Positions 13,742-13,874 of a DNA stretch of 13,874 bases are shown one piece after another. A program made the translations under genes and the position numbers. The notes under the pieces are model-generated. The model was given only the letters and a program-made list of their open reading frames with translations, was not told the DNA's origin and made no database searches. The DNA is from a bacterium. GTDB taxonomy: Bacteria > Bdellovibrionota_C > UBA2361 > SZUA-149. Within the stretch, counting starts at the first letter, position 1, and each line of letters opens with the position of its first letter. The stretch spans positions 1 to 13,874 of the forward strand of contig QIGM01000030.1 of assembly GCA_003230795.1 (NCBI GenBank). The letters run 5' to 3'.

Positions 13742-13874
13742 ATGGCAGCTAAGAAGAAGCCAGCTAAGAGAAAAGCAGCAGCTAAGAAGAAGCCTGCTAA
13801 GAAGAAGAAAGCAGCAGCCAAGAAGAAGCCTGCTAAGAAGAAGAAAGCAGCAGCCAAGAAGAAGCCTGCTAAGA
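13742..13874 (+). CDS. Histone H1-like Lys/Ala/Pro-rich DNA-binding protein (3' end beyond window)
   Basis: The 44 visible codons contain only Lys, Ala and Pro apart from the initiator Met and one Arg (R10), with the 12-residue unit AAAKKKPAKKKK repeated. This is the composition of bacterial H1-like nucleoid proteins (Hc1/AlgP-type tails), which bind DNA non-specifically through charge and compact the chromosome. No folded domain is visible; one may follow outside the window, and some homologues consist almost entirely of such repeats. ATG 13742 is preceded by AGAGGAAAAG, a good SD. The gene follows a 1-kb AT-rich region. The repeat region is prone to length change. The lysines are mostly AAG, in keeping with the 36-base repeat. 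Confidence 0.85.
   Translation, partial: MAAKKKPAKRKAAAKKKPAKKKKAAAKKKPAKKKKAAAKKKPAK
13775..13874 (+). repeat. 36-base tandem repeat inside the H1-like gene
   Basis: Units 13775-13810 and 13811-13846 differ by only a few third-position changes (GCT/GCC and similar), and a third unit starts at 13847 and is cut by the window edge. Each encodes AAAKKKPAKKKK. The first 33 bases of the gene are a divergent partial unit (AAKKKPAKRK). Confidence 0.85.

Noticed and set aside
13528..13857. 109-codon minus-strand ORF rich in Phe, Leu and Ala
   Set aside because: Complement of the AAG/GCA-rich H1-like repeat. The apparent hydrophobic protein is an artefact of the tandem repeat.
13775..13874. CRISPR-like array
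   Set aside because: The 36-base periodicity is in-frame coding repeats without variable spacers.

Overview
The window reads as chromosomal DNA of a Gram-negative bacterium of moderate GC content. This rests on a Wzt/Wzm glycan exporter, polyprenol-dependent membrane glycosyltransferases, a Sec signal peptide and good Shine-Dalgarno (SD) sites. A lysine/alanine/proline histone H1-like gene at the right edge fits several deep-branching Gram-negative groups. I cannot name the phylum from sequence alone. I see no tRNA, rRNA, insertion sequence, prophage or CRISPR.

Left part, minus strand (1-2342): a serine-biosynthesis unit. A DUF1015 protein is followed after 41 bases by serC (phosphoserine aminotransferase), which runs off the left edge. 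A candidate promoter and a 9-bp stem-loop lie in the leader. Next, reading leftward, is a small exported protein of unknown function (2355-2987, minus). Divergent from it is a 77-residue single-pass membrane protein (3176-3409, plus). That gene converges, with only 5 bases between stop codons, on a GT87-type membrane glycosyltransferase (3415-4593, minus). The GT87 gene has no ATG or GTG start. Its strong SD sits in front of an in-frame ATA rather than the annotatable TTG.

Central part, plus strand (4668-12698): one long, tightly packed transcription unit. A near-consensus sigma-70-type promoter is followed by an unlisted 46-codon small ORF whose stop overlaps the start of wzt (ATP-binding subunit with a C-terminal glycan-recognition domain). 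After it come wzm (permease), two GT4 cytoplasmic glycosyltransferases, a GT-C membrane glycosyltransferase with a C-terminal F5/8-type (discoidin-like) beta-sandwich, and finally ychF. Junctions overlap or are at most 21 bases apart. The set looks like a minimal ABC-transporter-dependent glycan pathway. The two GT4 enzymes would build chains on the cytoplasmic face, Wzt/Wzm would recognise and export them, and the GT-C enzyme would add sugar on the periplasmic face. The divergent GT87 gene may contribute a second periplasmic sugar transfer. No initiating phosphoglycosyltransferase, sugar-nucleotide genes or chain-capping enzyme are present, so those must be elsewhere.

Right part (12699-13741): about 1 kb of AT-rich DNA with no convincing gene. 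It is unusually full of short inverted repeats and degenerate direct repeats, including three consecutive perfect stem-loops at 13455-13528 and a 10-bp palindrome at 13297-13322. It leads into the H1-like gene, which is made of 36-base tandem repeats and is cut by the right edge.
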